A DNA stretch of 64,000 nucleotides, from positions 2,542,001 through 2,606,000 of the forward strand of contig CBDAQU010000002.1 in NCBI GenBank assembly GCA_965199235.1. Reading direction: 5' to 3'. The DNA comes from BOG-908 sp965199235 (GTDB taxonomy: Bacteria; Pseudomonadota; Alphaproteobacteria; Acetobacterales; Acetobacteraceae). Below the pieces are notes generated by a model that saw only the letters and a program-made list of their open reading frames with translations, was not told where the DNA came from and did not search any database. This document shows, in pieces, positions 23,847 to 33,259 of this stretch (position 1 is its first letter; every line of letters starts with the position of its first letter). Position numbers and translations under genes: made by a program.

Positions 23847-23875
23847 TTGACGCCTGGCTGAGCCCCCCCTAGAAG
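23847..23875 (+). promoter_or_regulatory. Candidate promoter for tRNA-Asp
   Basis: TTGACG at 23847-23852 and TAGAAG at 23870-23875 with a 17-bp spacer, ending 17 bp before the mature tRNA-Asp 5' end; a C-rich discriminator region lies between. It may also serve nuoA downstream. Confidence 0.4.
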
Positions 23876-23892
23876 CGGCGCCTGCCTGCCAA

Positions 23893-23969
<77 letters not shown>

Positions 23970-24063
23970 GGTGTCTCCCTCTTGGCGCAGTGGGCACTCG
24001 GGTCTATGGTCACCGATGTTGCAGTGCGGTGCCGTTGTGGCGCTGCTTTCTCCGGTGATGTGC

Positions 24064-24429
24064 ATGCAGCCGCTTCTGGCCAGTTATTTCCCAATTCTGG
24101 TATTCCTCGGAATTGCTTCCGGCATAGCGATGGCCATGGTTGGCGGTTCGCTTCTGGCAGCGCGGCAAAAGCCTTATGCCGAGAAACTGTCCGCCTACGA
24201 ATGCGGCTTCGAGCCGTTCGATGATGCGCGGCGCCGGTTCGACGTGCGCTTCTACCTCGTCGCGATTTTATTCATCATTTTCGATCTTGAGGTAGCTTTC
24301 CTCTTCCCATGGGCCGTCAGCCTCTCACATATCGGCATGCTGGGTTTCTGGTCGATGATTGGGTTCCTTGCTGTTCTGACCGTCGGTTTTATCTACGAGT
24401 GGCGCAAGGGCGCGCTCGACTGGGAGTAG
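24064..24429 (+). CDS. nuoA: NADH-quinone oxidoreductase subunit A
   Basis: 121 aa from ATG 24064 (MQPLLASYFPILVFLG), the start that matches the usual NuoA N-terminus; ATG 24058 two codons earlier is equally possible and neither has a strong ribosome binding site. Three membrane helices are visible, with the loop EKLSAYECGFEPFDDARRRFDVRFY holding the conserved cysteine near the quinone site. It is a membrane-arm subunit of complex I. It starts the nuoA-N operon downstream of tRNA-Asp. Confidence 0.93.
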   Translation: MQPLLASYFPILVFLGIASGIAMAMVGGSLLAARQKPYAEKLSAYECGFEPFDDARRRFDVRFYLVAILFIIFDLEVAFLFPWAVSLSHIGMLGFWSMIGFLAVLTVGFIYEWRKGALDWE

Positions 24430-24432
24430 GGA

Positions 24433-25008
24433 ATGAGTGTTACCGCCACCGACGTGGCCACCGGCGAGCAGCTTGCCTGGAACCGGGACAAGCTGGCGCC
24501 CGGCGTGGCGCAGGACTCGGTGATACGCGGCATTACCGGCGAGATTGCCGATAAGGGCTTTGTCGTCGCGCAGTTGGACAGGCTGGTCAATTGGGGCCGA
24601 ACAGGTAGCCTTTGGCCGATGACCTTCGGTTTGGCATGCTGCGCGGTGGAGATGATCCACGCCTACATGCCGCGTTACGATCTGGATCGGTTTGGCATTT
24701 TCCCACGCGGCTCGCCGCGGCAGAGCGATGTGATGATCGTTGCCGGCACGTTGACCAACAAAATGGCCCCGGCGCTGCGGCGCGTTTACGACCAGATGTC
24801 GGAGCCACGCTGGGTTATCAGCATGGGAAGCTGCGCCAATGGCGGCGGCTACTACCATTATTCTTATTCGGTCGTGCGAGGGTGTGACCGCATCGTGCCG
24901 GTCGACATCTACGTTCCGGGCTGCCCGCCAACGGCTGAGGCTTTGGTTTACGGCATCATGCAGCTGCAGAAGAAGATCCGTCGCACGGGGACGATACTTC
25001 GTGGCTGA
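24433..25008 (+). CDS. nuoB: NADH-quinone oxidoreductase subunit B
   Basis: 191 aa from ATG 24433, 3 bp after nuoA. Ligands of cluster N2 are C69-C70 (FGLACCAVEM), C134 (MGSCANGGGYYHYSYS) and C164 (YVPGCPPTAEA). This subunit hands electrons to ubiquinone at the junction of the peripheral and membrane arms. The N-terminal 35 residues are a normal alphaproteobacterial extension. Its end overlaps nuoC by 8 bp. Confidence 0.97.
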   Translation: MSVTATDVATGEQLAWNRDKLAPGVAQDSVIRGITGEIADKGFVVAQLDRLVNWGRTGSLWPMTFGLACCAVEMIHAYMPRYDLDRFGIFPRGSPRQSDVMIVAGTLTNKMAPALRRVYDQMSEPRWVISMGSCANGGGYYHYSYSVVRGCDRIVPVDIYVPGCPPTAEALVYGIMQLQKKIRRTGTILRG

Positions 25009-25654
25009 GCTTCAGCTTGCATCTGGCCAGGCCTTGGCGCTCGCGATCTCAACAGGCGTTGGCGGCGTGTCGCGTGCCGGGCTGGAAGGGGGCGAACTGG
25101 TGGCGCACGTCTCGCGAGACGATTTGCTGCAGGTGATGACCGCCTTGCGTGACGACCCGCGATTTGCGTGCGAGCAAATGGTCGATTTGTGCGGCGTTGA
25201 CTGGCCGAAGCGCGACGAGCGATTTGATGTCGTCTACAACCTTCTCAGCGTTTCGTTGAACCACAGAATACGCGTCATCGTAACGACCGACGAGATAACC
25301 CCTGTGCCTTCGGTTTCCAACATATGGCCGTGTGCCACGTGGTGGGAGCGTGAATGCTGGGACTTACTGGGCGTGATGTTTGCCGGCTTGGCCGATCACC
25401 GCCGCATCCTTACGGATTACGGTTTTGAAGGTCATCCGCTGCGGAAGGATTTTCCGCTGACCGGCTATGTGGAGGTTCGCTACGACGAGGATCGCAAGCA
25501 GGTCGTAAACGAACCTGTAAGCCTGGCTCAGGATTTCCGCGATTTTCATTTCTTGTCTCCATGGGAGGGCATGACGACTCTGCCAGGTGATGAAAAGGCG
25601 CACATGGTACGTATGGCTTTGGCGAACGGCACTGCGGCAGAGGTGAAGCCATGA
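25001..25654 (+). CDS. nuoC: NADH-quinone oxidoreductase subunit C
   Basis: 217 aa from GTG 25001, overlapping the nuoB end; the in-frame stretch upstream belongs to the nuoB shadow. The 30-kDa subunit signature is present: DLCGVDWPKRDERFDVVYNLLS split over two strands, WWERECWDLLGVMFAGLADHRRILTDYGFEGHPLRKDFPL as its core region, and a closing PWEGMTTLPGDEK. It is a separate gene from nuoD, unlike the enterobacterial nuoCD fusion. The stop overlaps nuoD as ATGA. Confidence 0.95.
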   Translation: MAELQLASGQALALAISTGVGGVSRAGLEGGELVAHVSRDDLLQVMTALRDDPRFACEQMVDLCGVDWPKRDERFDVVYNLLSVSLNHRIRVIVTTDEITPVPSVSNIWPCATWWERECWDLLGVMFAGLADHRRILTDYGFEGHPLRKDFPLTGYVEVRYDEDRKQVVNEPVSLAQDFRDFHFLSPWEGMTTLPGDEKAHMVRMALANGTAAEVKP

Positions 25655-26901
25655 GCGATCTGTTGGAGCCTGGCCTGATGGGCCAAACCAACCTGTCCGC
25701 GGATCAGGCAGTGGCGAACGCGGCCAAGACGATACAAATCGATAGCCACGCGATGAATTTCGGTCCGCAGCATCCTGCGGCCCACGGAGTGTTGCGCCTC
25801 GTGCTAGAGATGGACGGCGAGGTAGTGGAACGAGCCGACCCGCATGTGGGCCTGTTGCATCGCGGTACCGAGAAACTTATCGAAAGTAGGACCTACCTCC
25901 AGAACGTCCCGTATTTCGATCGGTTGGACTACGTGTCGCCGATGTGCATGGAGCATGCTTTCGTGTTGGCGACAGAAAAGCTTCTGTCGATCACGGCGCC
26001 GGAGCGCGCGCTGTGGATACGCACGATGTTCGACGAGATCACGCGCATCCTGAACCATCTGCTGAACCTTACCTCCTACGCGCTGGACGTGGGTGCGCTC
26101 AGCCCTTCTCTTTGGGGGTACGAGGAGCGCGAGAAATTGATGGAGTTTTATGAGGCTGTATCGGGTGCACGGCTTCATGCAAACTACTATCGTCCCGGCG
26201 GCGTGAAGAGCGACATGCCTGCTGGGCTGACTGACAGGATCTGGGCCTGGAGCGAAAACTTCCCCAGCTTCATCGACGATCTGTGGAATCTGCTGACAGA
26301 GAACCGCATCTGGAAGCAACGCACGGTCGACATCGGCGTGATGTCTGCCGAGCAGGCGCTGGCTTGGGGTTTCACTGGACCTAACCTGCGCGCGAGCGGT
26401 GTGCCGTGGGACCTTCGCCGCGCGCAACCCTATGCAATGTATGATCGGGTAGAGTTTGACATTCCTGTTGCCCGCAACGGCGATTGCTTCGATCGATACC
26501 TGGTTCGAATGGCGGAGATGCGGGAAAGCGTCAAAATCATTCGCCAATGTATCGAACAGATGAAGCCTGGCCCGGTGAAAATTGATGATAGAAAGTTTTC
26601 GCCACCGCGGCGTGAGGAAATGAAGCGTTCGATGGAGGCGATGATCCATCAGTTCAAGCTCTACACGGAAGGTTTTCACGTGCCGGCAGGCGCGACTTAC
26701 ACAGCGATTGAGAGCCCAAAGGGCGAGTTCGGCGTGTATCTCGTATCTGACGGAACCAACAAGCCGTATCGCTGCAAAATACGGCCGACGGGTTTTTCGC
26801 ACCTGCAAGCCATTGAAGTCATGAGCAAGGGGCACATGCTGGCTGACGCGGTTGCGGTAATCGGCTCCATCGACCTGGTCTTTGGCGAAGTTGACCGCTG
26901 A
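25651..26901 (+). CDS. nuoD: NADH-quinone oxidoreductase subunit D
   Basis: 416 aa from ATG 25651. The 49-kDa subunit motifs include MNFGPQHPAAHGVLRL, HVGLLHRGTEKLIE, the SPMCMEHAF segment, GPNLRASGVPWDLRR and the closing IGSIDLVFGEVDR. It forms the quinone cavity with NuoB; the His and Tyr that contact the quinone head group (HPAAHG and the YDRLDY-like segment FDRLDYVSP, with Phe before Asp) are present. The last base overlaps the nuoE start (TGATG). Confidence 0.97.
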   Translation: MSDLLEPGLMGQTNLSADQAVANAAKTIQIDSHAMNFGPQHPAAHGVLRLVLEMDGEVVERADPHVGLLHRGTEKLIESRTYLQNVPYFDRLDYVSPMCMEHAFVLATEKLLSITAPERALWIRTMFDEITRILNHLLNLTSYALDVGALSPSLWGYEEREKLMEFYEAVSGARLHANYYRPGGVKSDMPAGLTDRIWAWSENFPSFIDDLWNLLTENRIWKQRTVDIGVMSAEQALAWGFTGPNLRASGVPWDLRRAQPYAMYDRVEFDIPVARNGDCFDRYLVRMAEMRESVKIIRQCIEQMKPGPVKIDDRKFSPPRREEMKRSMEAMIHQFKLYTEGFHVPAGATYTAIESPKGEFGVYLVSDGTNKPYRCKIRPTGFSHLQAIEVMSKGHMLADAVAVIGSIDLVFGEVDR

Positions 26902-27557
26902 TGTCGGGTTCGGCGGAAAACGTCGGCGATGGTTCGACGGCATCACACAACAAGGTCGAGCCGCAGCACTTCACCTTCGATGCGGAGAACGAGGCCGAGA
27001 TTGCCAGGATACTGGCCAAGTATCCTCCGCTTCGACAGGCCAGTGCTGTGTTGCCGCTGCTTTATTTGGTCCAGGACCAGATGCGCCGCGATACTGGAAG
27101 CGGCTGGGTGCCGCGTGTAGCAATGGACGTGGTTGCGAGCAGGCTCCAGATGCCGCCGATCCGGGTCTACGAAGTCGCGACGTTCTATCTGATGTTCAAC
27201 ACTAGCCCGGTCGGAACGTACCATCTTCAGCTTTGCACAACGACGCCGTGCTGGCTGCGCGGATCGGACGACGTGGTTGCAGCCTGCCGGCGTGTGACGG
27301 GCATCAAGGGATGGCACGAAACGAGTGCTGACGGGTTGTTTACGATGTCCGAGGTTGAATGCCTCGGCGCCTGTGTAAACGCACCTATCCTGCAGATCGG
27401 CAATGATTTCTATGAGGACATGGATGCTTCCTCGACCGAGAGGCTTCTGCAATCCCTTAAGCGCAGCGAGCGTCCACCCCAGCCCGGCTCGATGATCGGC
27501 CGCATGACATCCGCCCCTGAGGGTGGACCAACAACGTTGACGATGGCTTCGGAGTAG
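26901..27557 (+). CDS. nuoE: NADH-quinone oxidoreductase subunit E
   Basis: 218 aa from ATG 26901. The [2Fe-2S] cluster N1a ligands are C112 and C117 (LCTTTPCWLRG) and C154 and C158 (EVECLGACVNAP). The thioredoxin-like domain is preceded by the helical YPPLRQASAVLPLLYLVQDQ and DVVASRLQMPPIRVYEVATFY regions. The low-complexity C-terminal tail after residue 190 is usual for the order. The gene is in the NADH-dehydrogenase module with nuoF and nuoG. Confidence 0.96.
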   Translation: MSGSAENVGDGSTASHNKVEPQHFTFDAENEAEIARILAKYPPLRQASAVLPLLYLVQDQMRRDTGSGWVPRVAMDVVASRLQMPPIRVYEVATFYLMFNTSPVGTYHLQLCTTTPCWLRGSDDVVAACRRVTGIKGWHETSADGLFTMSEVECLGACVNAPILQIGNDFYEDMDASSTERLLQSLKRSERPPQPGSMIGRMTSAPEGGPTTLTMASE

Positions 27558-27561
27558 TATC

Positions 27562-28875
27562 GTGCTGCAGGACCACGATCGCATATTCACCAATCTTTAT
27601 GGCCAGCACGATTGGCACCTTACAGGTGCTCGTGCGCGAGGTGATTGGGATAAGACGGCAGACATCCTGGCACGTGGCCGTGAGGCCATTATTGACGAGA
27701 TGAAAGCATCTGGTCTGCGCGGCCGAGGTGGTGCGGGGTTTCCAACTGGCATGAAGTGGTCGTTCATGCCCAAGGTATCTGACGGCCGCCCGGCCTACTT
27801 GGTCGTAAATGCAGATGAAAGCGAGCCTGGCACCTGCAAGGATCGCGACATCATGCGTCACGATCCGCACAAGCTGATCGAGGGATGCCTGATCGCAAGC
27901 TTCGCCATGGGCGCGCACGCTGCTTACATCTACATTCGTGGTGAGTACTACAACGAACATATCAATCTTCAGGCTGCGATCGATGAGGCTTACGGAGCAG
28001 GGTTGATTGGCAATAACGCGTGCGGAAGCGGGTGGGATTTTGAGCTCTACCTGCATCGCGGAGCGGGCGCCTACATTTGCGGCGAGGAAACGGCGCTTCT
28101 GGAGTCGCTCGAAGGCAAGAAGGGCATGCCTCGTTTGAAGCCACCCTTCCCGGCCGCGGTTGGGCTTTACGGGTGTCCGACGACGGTAAACAACGTCGAG
28201 ACGATAGCTGTGGCCCCTGAAATTTTGCGCCGTGGCGCTTCCTGGTTTTCTGCCTTGGGACGGCCGAAGAATGCCGGAACGAAGATCTTTTGTATATCAG
28301 GGCACGTCAACAAGCCGTGCAACGTGGAAGAGGAACTCGGCATTCCAATGCGGGAGTTGTTGGAGCGTTACGCCGGTGGCGTGCGTGGCGGCTGGGATAA
28401 CCTTCTTGCAGTGATACCAGGCGGTTCCTCGGTGCCGCTTCTGCCAAAGGACATTTGCAACACCGTGCTGATGGATTTCGACAGCCTGCGCGACGTCAAG
28501 TCCGGCCTTGGAACTGCAGCAGTGATCGTCATGGACAAGTCAACCGATGTGGTGCGTGCCATTGCTCGGCTGGCACAGTTCTACAAACATGAGAGTTGTG
28601 GGCAATGTACGCCGTGCCGCGAGGGGACGGGGTGGATGATGCGCGTCATGTACCGATTGGTAGAGGGGCGTGCTGAATCGGCCGAGATTGACATGTTAGA
28701 GCAGGTGACGCGCCAGGTTGAGGGGCACACGATCTGCGCTCTAGGCGATGCCGCAGCTTGGCCCATTCAAGGATTGATAAGGCATTTCCGCCCGGTGATT
28801 GAGGAGCGTATCGCCGCGTATCGCGCTGGTCCAAGAGTGGTGACGCCGGTCAATTTACCAATGGCGGCTGAATAG
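27562..28875 (+). CDS. nuoF: NADH-quinone oxidoreductase subunit F
   Basis: 437 aa from GTG 27562, 4 bp after nuoE. FMN and NADH binding is marked by GLRGRGGAGFPTGMKW (51-66), NADESEPGTCKDR and GAGAYICGEETALLESLEG; the 4Fe-4S cluster N3 ligands are C346, C349 and C352 (ESCGQCTPCREG) and C392. It is the site of NADH oxidation. After it comes a 74-bp gap before nuoG, the longest in the operon. Confidence 0.97.
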   Translation: MLQDHDRIFTNLYGQHDWHLTGARARGDWDKTADILARGREAIIDEMKASGLRGRGGAGFPTGMKWSFMPKVSDGRPAYLVVNADESEPGTCKDRDIMRHDPHKLIEGCLIASFAMGAHAAYIYIRGEYYNEHINLQAAIDEAYGAGLIGNNACGSGWDFELYLHRGAGAYICGEETALLESLEGKKGMPRLKPPFPAAVGLYGCPTTVNNVETIAVAPEILRRGASWFSALGRPKNAGTKIFCISGHVNKPCNVEEELGIPMRELLERYAGGVRGGWDNLLAVIPGGSSVPLLPKDICNTVLMDFDSLRDVKSGLGTAAVIVMDKSTDVVRAIARLAQFYKHESCGQCTPCREGTGWMMRVMYRLVEGRAESAEIDMLEQVTRQVEGHTICALGDAAAWPIQGLIRHFRPVIEERIAAYRAGPRVVTPVNLPMAAE

Positions 28876-28949
28876 GTCTTGGTGAAGGTCGAACGCTACG
28901 CCATGGATAGTTTGGCACTATTTTCTGTGAATTTTGAGAAAGCGTTGTG

Positions 28950-31034
28950 ATGGTAAGGCTGACGGTCGACGATAGCGAGGTGGAGATAGAGGCTGGTAGC
29001 AGCGTGCTACAGGCTTGTGAAAAGGCAGGACGAGAGATCCCTCATTTTTGCTATCACGAACGTCTTTCAGTGGCAGGTAACTGCCGCATGTGTCTGGTTG
29101 AGATTGAAAAGGCGCCGAAGCCGATAGCGAGTTGTGCCTATCCGGTGGCGGAAGGCATGGTTGTTCGGACCGATACGCCGGTCGTTCGCCAAGCCCGGCG
29201 CGGCGTTATGGAATTTCTCCTCATCAACCATCCGCTTGACTGCCCTATCTGTGACCAGGGTGGGCAGTGCGATCTGCAGGACCAATCGTACGCATACGGC
29301 ATGGACCATTCGCGCTACGCCGAAAACAAGCGCGCCGTTAAAGACAAGAACCTTGGCCCGCTTGTCAAGACCGTGATGACCCGCTGCATTCAATGCACCC
29401 GCTGCATTCGATTTGCGACCGAGATTGCAGGTGTTCCTGAGCTTGGAGCGACCGCGCGTGGTGAGAACATGGAGGTCGGGACCTACGTCGAGCATGCTCT
29501 GACGTCGGAATTGTCCGGCAACATGATCGATATCTGTCCAGTGGGTGCACTGACCAGCAAACCAGGCGCTTTCGTCGTCCGGCCGTGGGAGCTGAAGCAC
29601 ACTGACAGCGTCGACGCTCTTGATGCGGTCGGCACGCCCATCCGCGTAGACGTGCGCGGCTCAGAAGTTTTGCGCATCCTTCCTGGCGTGAACGACGAGA
29701 TAAACGACGAGTGGCTTGCTGATAAATCCAGGTTTTCTGTCGACGGGTTGAAGAGGCGGCGCCTGGATCGGCCATGGGTAAGGCAGAACGGCAAATTGCA
29801 GCCTGCGAGTTGGCAGGAAGCTTTTTCCGCAATAACTGCCAAGCTTACCGGAGTATCGGCGAAGCGTATTGGTGCGATCGCCGGCGATTTATGCGACGCG
29901 GAAAGTATGACGGTTCTGAAGGACCTGATGACGGCTATTGGGTCGGGCAACCTTGATTGCCGCCAGGACGGAGCAAAGCTGGACGCCAGCCGTCGAGACT
30001 TTTACCTATTCAACAGCACCATCGCCGGCATAGATGCTGCCGATGCCATTCTGATTGTGGGAAGTAACCCGCGCCGGGAAGCTCCTATCCTGAACGCACG
30101 TGTCCGCAAGCGCTGGCTAGCAACGTCCGGGCGCTTGCAAATCGGTGTGATCGGCCCGTCGGCTGACCTGACATATAGCGTCCAACATCTTGGTGACGAC
30201 GCTGGATCGATTGCGGACCTAAGCAGCCGTACACCAGACTTCCTTGATGTATTGCGCACTGCAGAAAGGCCTATGCTGATCGTCGGGCAATCTGCTCTTG
30301 CCCGTACGGACGGCGCTGCCGTGCTTGCCAATGCTTGGGAATGTGCGAAAAACGTCGGCGCGTTGAAGCCCGACTGGCATGGCTTTAACGTGTTGCATAC
30401 GGCGGCTTCCCGCGTGGGTGCTCTTGACCTCGGACTGCTGCCGGGTCCGGACGCGTTGGGTTTCGAGGCGATGCTTGACGGCGGCGTAGATTTCCTCTGG
30501 CTACTCGGGGCCGATGAGTTCGACAGCACACGTATTGGTGCTGATACATTTGTCGTGTACCAGGGACACCATGGTGATAAGGGTGCCTCGCGCGCTGATG
30601 TTATCCTACCAGGTGCGGCCTATACTGAAAAAGATGGAACTTACGTCAGCACCGAGGGGCGCGTTCAGCGCGGCTACCGTGCTGTGTTCGCGCCGGGCGA
30701 AGCGCGAGAAGACTGGCGGATTCTGAGGGCGTTTAGCGCCGTGATTGGACGTCCCTTGCCTTATAACGATATCGATGAGGTTCGCGAGCGTATGGCCGTT
30801 ATAAATCCGGTTTTCGCCCGGGTGGGTCTCCAGCGATTTGGCTGCAGCGACCTGTCTGGCCCAGGAGCAGACATAGTCCGGAGTGAGATACTGAACACGC
30901 CATTCCGGGAAAGCGTTGCTGATTACTATCGCAACAACCCGATCAGCCGCGCCAGTGTGACCATGGCTGAGTGTTCTCGTATTGCGCCTTCGGCACTCGT
31001 TCAACCGCAGCCTCTGGCTGCGGCCGCGGAGTAG
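28950..31034 (+). CDS. nuoG: NADH-quinone oxidoreductase subunit G
   Basis: 694 aa from ATG 28950; GTG 28947 directly before it is an alternative. Clusters: [2Fe-2S] C34, C45, C48, C62; N5-type His94, C98, C101, C107 (HPLDCPICDQGGQC); [4Fe-4S] C146, C149, C152, C196 (CIQCTRC and ICPVGAL). The C-terminal molybdopterin-oxidoreductase-like domain is the short alphaproteobacterial kind without extra cluster cysteines. The gene is noticeably AT-richer than the 5' flank of the operon. Confidence 0.96.
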   Translation: MVRLTVDDSEVEIEAGSSVLQACEKAGREIPHFCYHERLSVAGNCRMCLVEIEKAPKPIASCAYPVAEGMVVRTDTPVVRQARRGVMEFLLINHPLDCPICDQGGQCDLQDQSYAYGMDHSRYAENKRAVKDKNLGPLVKTVMTRCIQCTRCIRFATEIAGVPELGATARGENMEVGTYVEHALTSELSGNMIDICPVGALTSKPGAFVVRPWELKHTDSVDALDAVGTPIRVDVRGSEVLRILPGVNDEINDEWLADKSRFSVDGLKRRRLDRPWVRQNGKLQPASWQEAFSAITAKLTGVSAKRIGAIAGDLCDAESMTVLKDLMTAIGSGNLDCRQDGAKLDASRRDFYLFNSTIAGIDAADAILIVGSNPRREAPILNARVRKRWLATSGRLQIGVIGPSADLTYSVQHLGDDAGSIADLSSRTPDFLDVLRTAERPMLIVGQSALARTDGAAVLANAWECAKNVGALKPDWHGFNVLHTAASRVGALDLGLLPGPDALGFEAMLDGGVDFLWLLGADEFDSTRIGADTFVVYQGHHGDKGASRADVILPGAAYTEKDGTYVSTEGRVQRGYRAVFAPGEAREDWRILRAFSAVIGRPLPYNDIDEVRERMAVINPVFARVGLQRFGCSDLSGPGADIVRSEILNTPFRESVADYYRNNPISRASVTMAECSRIAPSALVQPQPLAAAAE

Positions 31035-31037
31035 CGT

Positions 31038-32054
31038 ATGCGTCACTTCTTTCTTGATACGACATTTGGCACTCTACTGCTGACGATTGCCGAAACGCTT
31101 GCGGTTTTGATTCCTGTCCTCATTAGCATGGCCTACTCGACGTATTTCGAACGCAAGGCGCTTGCTGCCTTCCAGCTTCGCCGTGGACCTAACGTAGTTG
31201 GGCCATTCGGCCTGTTTCAGCCGTTTGCGGATGCGGTGAAGGTGTTCAACAAGGAGACGGTCATACCGGCCGGAGCCAGTCGTTCGCTATTTTTATTTGC
31301 GCCTATGCTTACGTTCGTTCTGGCTTGCCTTGCCTGGGCTGTGATCCCTGTAACCGACAATTGGGCTGTCGCAAATATAAACGTCGGCATCCTATACTTG
31401 TTTGCAATCAGCTCACTAGGTGTGTACGGCATCATAATCGCCGGATGGGCCAGCAATTCGAAATACGCTTTTCTAGGAGCCATGAGATCAGCGGCCCAGA
31501 TGGTTAGCTACGAGGTTTCCATCGGCTTTGTGCTAGTGACAGTGTTGCTGTGTGTCGGAAGTCTCAACCTTAATGACGTGGTGAGGGCCCAAAGTCACCA
31601 TTGGTTTGCCTTCACGCTGCTGTTTCCGATGTTCGTGGTCTTTCTGATTTCCATGTTGGCTGAGACAAACCGTGCACCATTCGACCTTCCCGAGGGTGAG
31701 AGCGAGCTGGTAGCGGGCTTTTTCGTCGAGTATAGCGCTATGTCGTTCGCGCTGTTTTTCCTCGGCGAATATACCAACATGATCATGATGTCCGCGCTAG
31801 GAAGCGTGTTGTTCCTCGGGGGATGGCAGGCGCCATTTGGCCTGGATTTCATTCCAGGTGTTTTCTGGCTGTTTGGCAAAATCTGCGTCCTAATGTTTTT
31901 CTTTTTTTGGGTGCGCGCGACCTTTCCAAGGTTCCGTTATGATCAGTTGATGCGGCTTGGATGGAAGGTGTTTTTGCCATTGTCGCTGCTCTGGCTTGTG
32001 CTGACAGCGGGTTACCTAGAACTGACGGGCACGCTTCCTGTGCCACCGGTGTGA
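31038..32054 (+). CDS. nuoH: NADH-quinone oxidoreductase subunit H
   Basis: 338 aa from ATG 31038, 3 bp after nuoG. About eight membrane helices; the conserved loops are YFERKALAAFQLRRGPNVVGPFG in two parts, ETNRAPFDLPEGESELVAGF (split by the family into a quinone-cavity loop with its acidic residues) and FFWVRATFPRFRYDQLM. It forms the entrance of the quinone chamber and joins the two arms. Confidence 0.97.
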   Translation: MRHFFLDTTFGTLLLTIAETLAVLIPVLISMAYSTYFERKALAAFQLRRGPNVVGPFGLFQPFADAVKVFNKETVIPAGASRSLFLFAPMLTFVLACLAWAVIPVTDNWAVANINVGILYLFAISSLGVYGIIIAGWASNSKYAFLGAMRSAAQMVSYEVSIGFVLVTVLLCVGSLNLNDVVRAQSHHWFAFTLLFPMFVVFLISMLAETNRAPFDLPEGESELVAGFFVEYSAMSFALFFLGEYTNMIMMSALGSVLFLGGWQAPFGLDFIPGVFWLFGKICVLMFFFFWVRATFPRFRYDQLMRLGWKVFLPLSLLWLVLTAGYLELTGTLPVPPV

Positions 32055-32064
32055 GAATATTCAG

Positions 32065-32553
32065 ATGCCATTAATCAGACAGGCAGCCTGGCGGCTCGTG
32101 ATGTGGGAGTTGTTGTCAGGTATGGCACTGACCCTTCGCTACTTCTTCAAGGCACCAGTTACGATTAACTACCCTTATGAGCATGGGCCGCTTAGCCCCA
32201 GGTTCAAAGGAGAGCACGCTTTGCGTCGTTACACCAACGGGGAGGAGCGTTGTATAGCCTGCAAGTTGTGCGAAGCGGTTTGTCCTGCCTATGCGATTAC
32301 CATCGAGGCGGAGCCGCGAGAGGATGGGTCACGGCGGACAACACGGTATGATATCGACATGACAAAGTGCATTTATTGTGGCTTGTGCGAGGAGTCTTGT
32401 CCTGTGGACGCAATCGTCGAAGGTCCAAACTTTGAGTTTTCGACAGAGACTCGAGAAGAATTGATGTACAACAAAGATAAGCTGCTTGACAACGGTGACC
32501 GCTGGGAAGCTGAGATCGCCAAGCGACTTGAGCTTGATGCGCCCTATCGATGA
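32065..32553 (+). CDS. nuoI: NADH-quinone oxidoreductase subunit I
   Basis: 162 aa from ATG 32065. Two ferredoxin-type 4Fe-4S motifs: C63, C66, C69, C73 (ERCIACKLCEAVCPA) and C102, C105, C108, C112 (KCIYCGLCEESCPVDAI). These are clusters N6a and N6b. The N-terminal amphipathic helix (ELLSGMALTLRYFFKA) lies on the membrane. The stop overlaps nuoJ as ATGA. Confidence 0.97.
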   Translation: MPLIRQAAWRLVMWELLSGMALTLRYFFKAPVTINYPYEHGPLSPRFKGEHALRRYTNGEERCIACKLCEAVCPAYAITIEAEPREDGSRRTTRYDIDMTKCIYCGLCEESCPVDAIVEGPNFEFSTETREELMYNKDKLLDNGDRWEAEIAKRLELDAPYR

Positions 32554-33257
32554 TCACAGCCGCTGCCTTCTACGTGTTTTCAACCGTGCTGCTAGGCTCG
32601 GCGGCGATGGTGGTAAGCAGCCGTAACCCTGTTCACTCTGTTCTATTTCTCATACTGGCATTTTTCAACGCGGCTGCTTTGTTCCTGATAGCGGGGGCAG
32701 AGTTTTTGGCAATGATACTGGTGATCGTCTATGTAGGTGCGGTTGCGGTTTTGTTCCTATTTGTGGTGATGATGCTGGACGTAGACTTTGTCGCGTTGCG
32801 AGAGGGGTTTCAGCGGTATGCACCTGTTGGAGCGACAGTAGGCGTGGTTTTGTTCTTTGAACTCGCAAGCGTCCTGCTCGGGTGGAAAATCTCCGCGACC
32901 GCGCCCACGCTGCGGTTTAGTCACACTCCTACCGGCATACAGAACACGCGTGCGATCGGACAAATCCTGTATACAGATTACATCCTGCTATTTCAGCTGT
33001 CCGGCCTGATCCTGCTGGTGGCCATGGTTGGAGCGATCGTGTTGACGCACCGTGATCGGCAAAAATCAAAGCGTCAAAACATAACAATACAGCAGGAACG
33101 GCGGGTAGCCGAGACTTTGCAAGTTATTAGCGTTCGTAGCCGAGCTGGCGTCAAGGAGCTTGGAATCTACCGTCCAGCGTCCGTTTCGCCCGAGATGGTA
33201 GATGGCATAGCTGCGGACAGAACCGGCACGCCGATCGCCGTCTCTGGGGATGGTTAG
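32550..33257 (+). CDS. nuoJ: NADH-quinone oxidoreductase subunit J
   Basis: 235 aa from ATG 32550. Five membrane helices; the pi-bulge helix 3 motif is FLAMILVIVYVGAVAVLFLFVVMML. The hydrophilic tail after about residue 172 (TIQQERRVAETLQVISVRSR onward, 60 residues) is longer than in most NuoJ, where the protein ends soon after HRDRQ; this looks lineage-specific. nuoK starts 2 bp later. Confidence 0.95.
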   Translation: MITAAAFYVFSTVLLGSAAMVVSSRNPVHSVLFLILAFFNAAALFLIAGAEFLAMILVIVYVGAVAVLFLFVVMMLDVDFVALREGFQRYAPVGATVGVVLFFELASVLLGWKISATAPTLRFSHTPTGIQNTRAIGQILYTDYILLFQLSGLILLVAMVGAIVLTHRDRQKSKRQNITIQQERRVAETLQVISVRSRAGVKELGIYRPASVSPEMVDGIAADRTGTPIAVSGDG

Positions 33258-33259
33258 TC

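Noticed and set aside
24839..25000. Upstream extension of nuoC
   Set aside because: The in-frame stretch is antiphase nuoB sequence; the NuoC family starts near GTG 25001.
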